Positions 63,801 to 64,000 of a stretch of DNA of 64,000 bases are shown in pieces. Under the pieces are notes generated by a model. It was given only the letters and a program-made list of their open reading frames with translations. It was not told where the DNA came from and did no database searches. The stretch's first letter is position 1. Each line of letters starts with the position of its first letter. The stretch comes from Adhaeribacter terrigena (GTDB taxonomy: Bacteria; Bacteroidota; Bacteroidia; Cytophagales; Hymenobacteraceae): NCBI RefSeq assembly GCF_016623615.1, contig NZ_JAEHFX010000001.1, positions 372,001-436,000 of the forward strand, read 5' to 3'. Both the position numbers and the translations under genes were made by a program.

Positions 63801-64000
63801 CTAGATCTGCGGCCGCACAGCTTTAATAAAAAGATCGCTCCAGTAACTCGAGAAAACGTTATCTTCTTTTACGCCTAAACTCGTGGAAGAATGAATGAAA
63901 CGCACTTCTTCTTTTTCTTTAATTACTTCGGTTACCAAACCCACGTGCGTGATCTGGCTGCTGCCGCGGCGGGCGCTGAAAAATACAAGGTCGCCTTTCT
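63801..64000 (-). CDS. NlpC/P60-family hydrolase, C-terminal part
   Basis: Only the last 66 codons are inside the window (the gene continues beyond the right edge). It reads GDLVFFSAR, then ITHVGLVTEV with the catalytic His, then FIHSSTSLGV and WSDLFIKAVRP, as in NlpC/P60 cysteine peptidases that cut peptidoglycan stem peptides; the catalytic Cys lies outside. The stop TAG is at 63801-63803. Confidence 0.82.
   Translation of the reverse strand, partial: KGDLVFFSARRGSSQITHVGLVTEVIKEKEEVRFIHSSTSLGVKEDNVFSSYWSDLFIKAVRPQI

Overview
The window looks like chromosomal DNA of a gliding-type Bacteroidota, most likely a member of the Cytophagales (possibly Hymenobacteraceae; the genus cannot be fixed from the sequence). 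The support is five proteins ending in type IX secretion (T9SS) type A sorting domains, an Oar-like TonB-dependent receptor, many Spi and lipoprotein signals, gene starts without clear Shine-Dalgarno sites, and GC-rich hairpin terminators flanked by A/T tracts. No phage, plasmid, insertion sequence or CRISPR array was seen.

Layout. 0-5 kb: a DinB-family protein, a ParE/RelE-type toxin broken by one stop codon with its antitoxin, a small membrane protein, an M1 peptidase and a HupE/UreJ-like membrane protein. 5.3-29.2 kb: four giant T9SS-secreted surface proteins (1734, 1542, 1591 and 2356 aa) on the minus strand. They are built from beta-helix, CARDB-like, jelly-roll and Ig-like modules, and they share near-identical C-terminal sorting modules, terminators and 3' flanks, so the array grew by duplication or gene conversion. 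30-41 kb: a small T9SS protein, ClpB, a short-chain dehydrogenase, endonuclease V, heme-synthesis genes hemN and hemJ facing each other, a hydrolase and a phosphoribosyltransferase. 41.8-49.8 kb: monomeric isocitrate dehydrogenase, a LuxR-type regulator, an M16 peptidase and a repeat-rich gap. 50-64 kb: an M1 peptidase that appears fused to an outer-membrane beta-barrel, in an operon with a catalytically degenerate pyrophosphatase-like lipoprotein; a 3D-domain protein; an ABC transporter; a WD/Kelch-like repeat protein; Dps; tRNA-Ala(GGC) with a truncated copy beside it; an Oar-like receptor; and the end of an NlpC/P60 hydrolase.

The most unusual signal is not a gene. About 45 copies of one element of constant 29-nt length are scattered through the intergenic DNA on both strands. 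Its form is AAAACGCTATGSTTTT, then 6-7 variable bases, then RAAAASY-like AAAA(A)GT or AAAA(A)CT. None was convincingly found inside a coding region. Several copies start at a stop codon and run straight into a terminator hairpin; others sit 40-150 nt before a start codon. Fixed length with a free centre, and A/T tracts spaced about one helical turn apart, suggest a protein-binding or DNA-bending site or a conserved UTR element. I do not recognise it.

Functionally the window mixes housekeeping genes (ClpB, Icd, HemN/HemJ, Dps, Nfi) with a heavy cell-surface load (T9SS adhesin-like proteins, surface peptidases, receptor).
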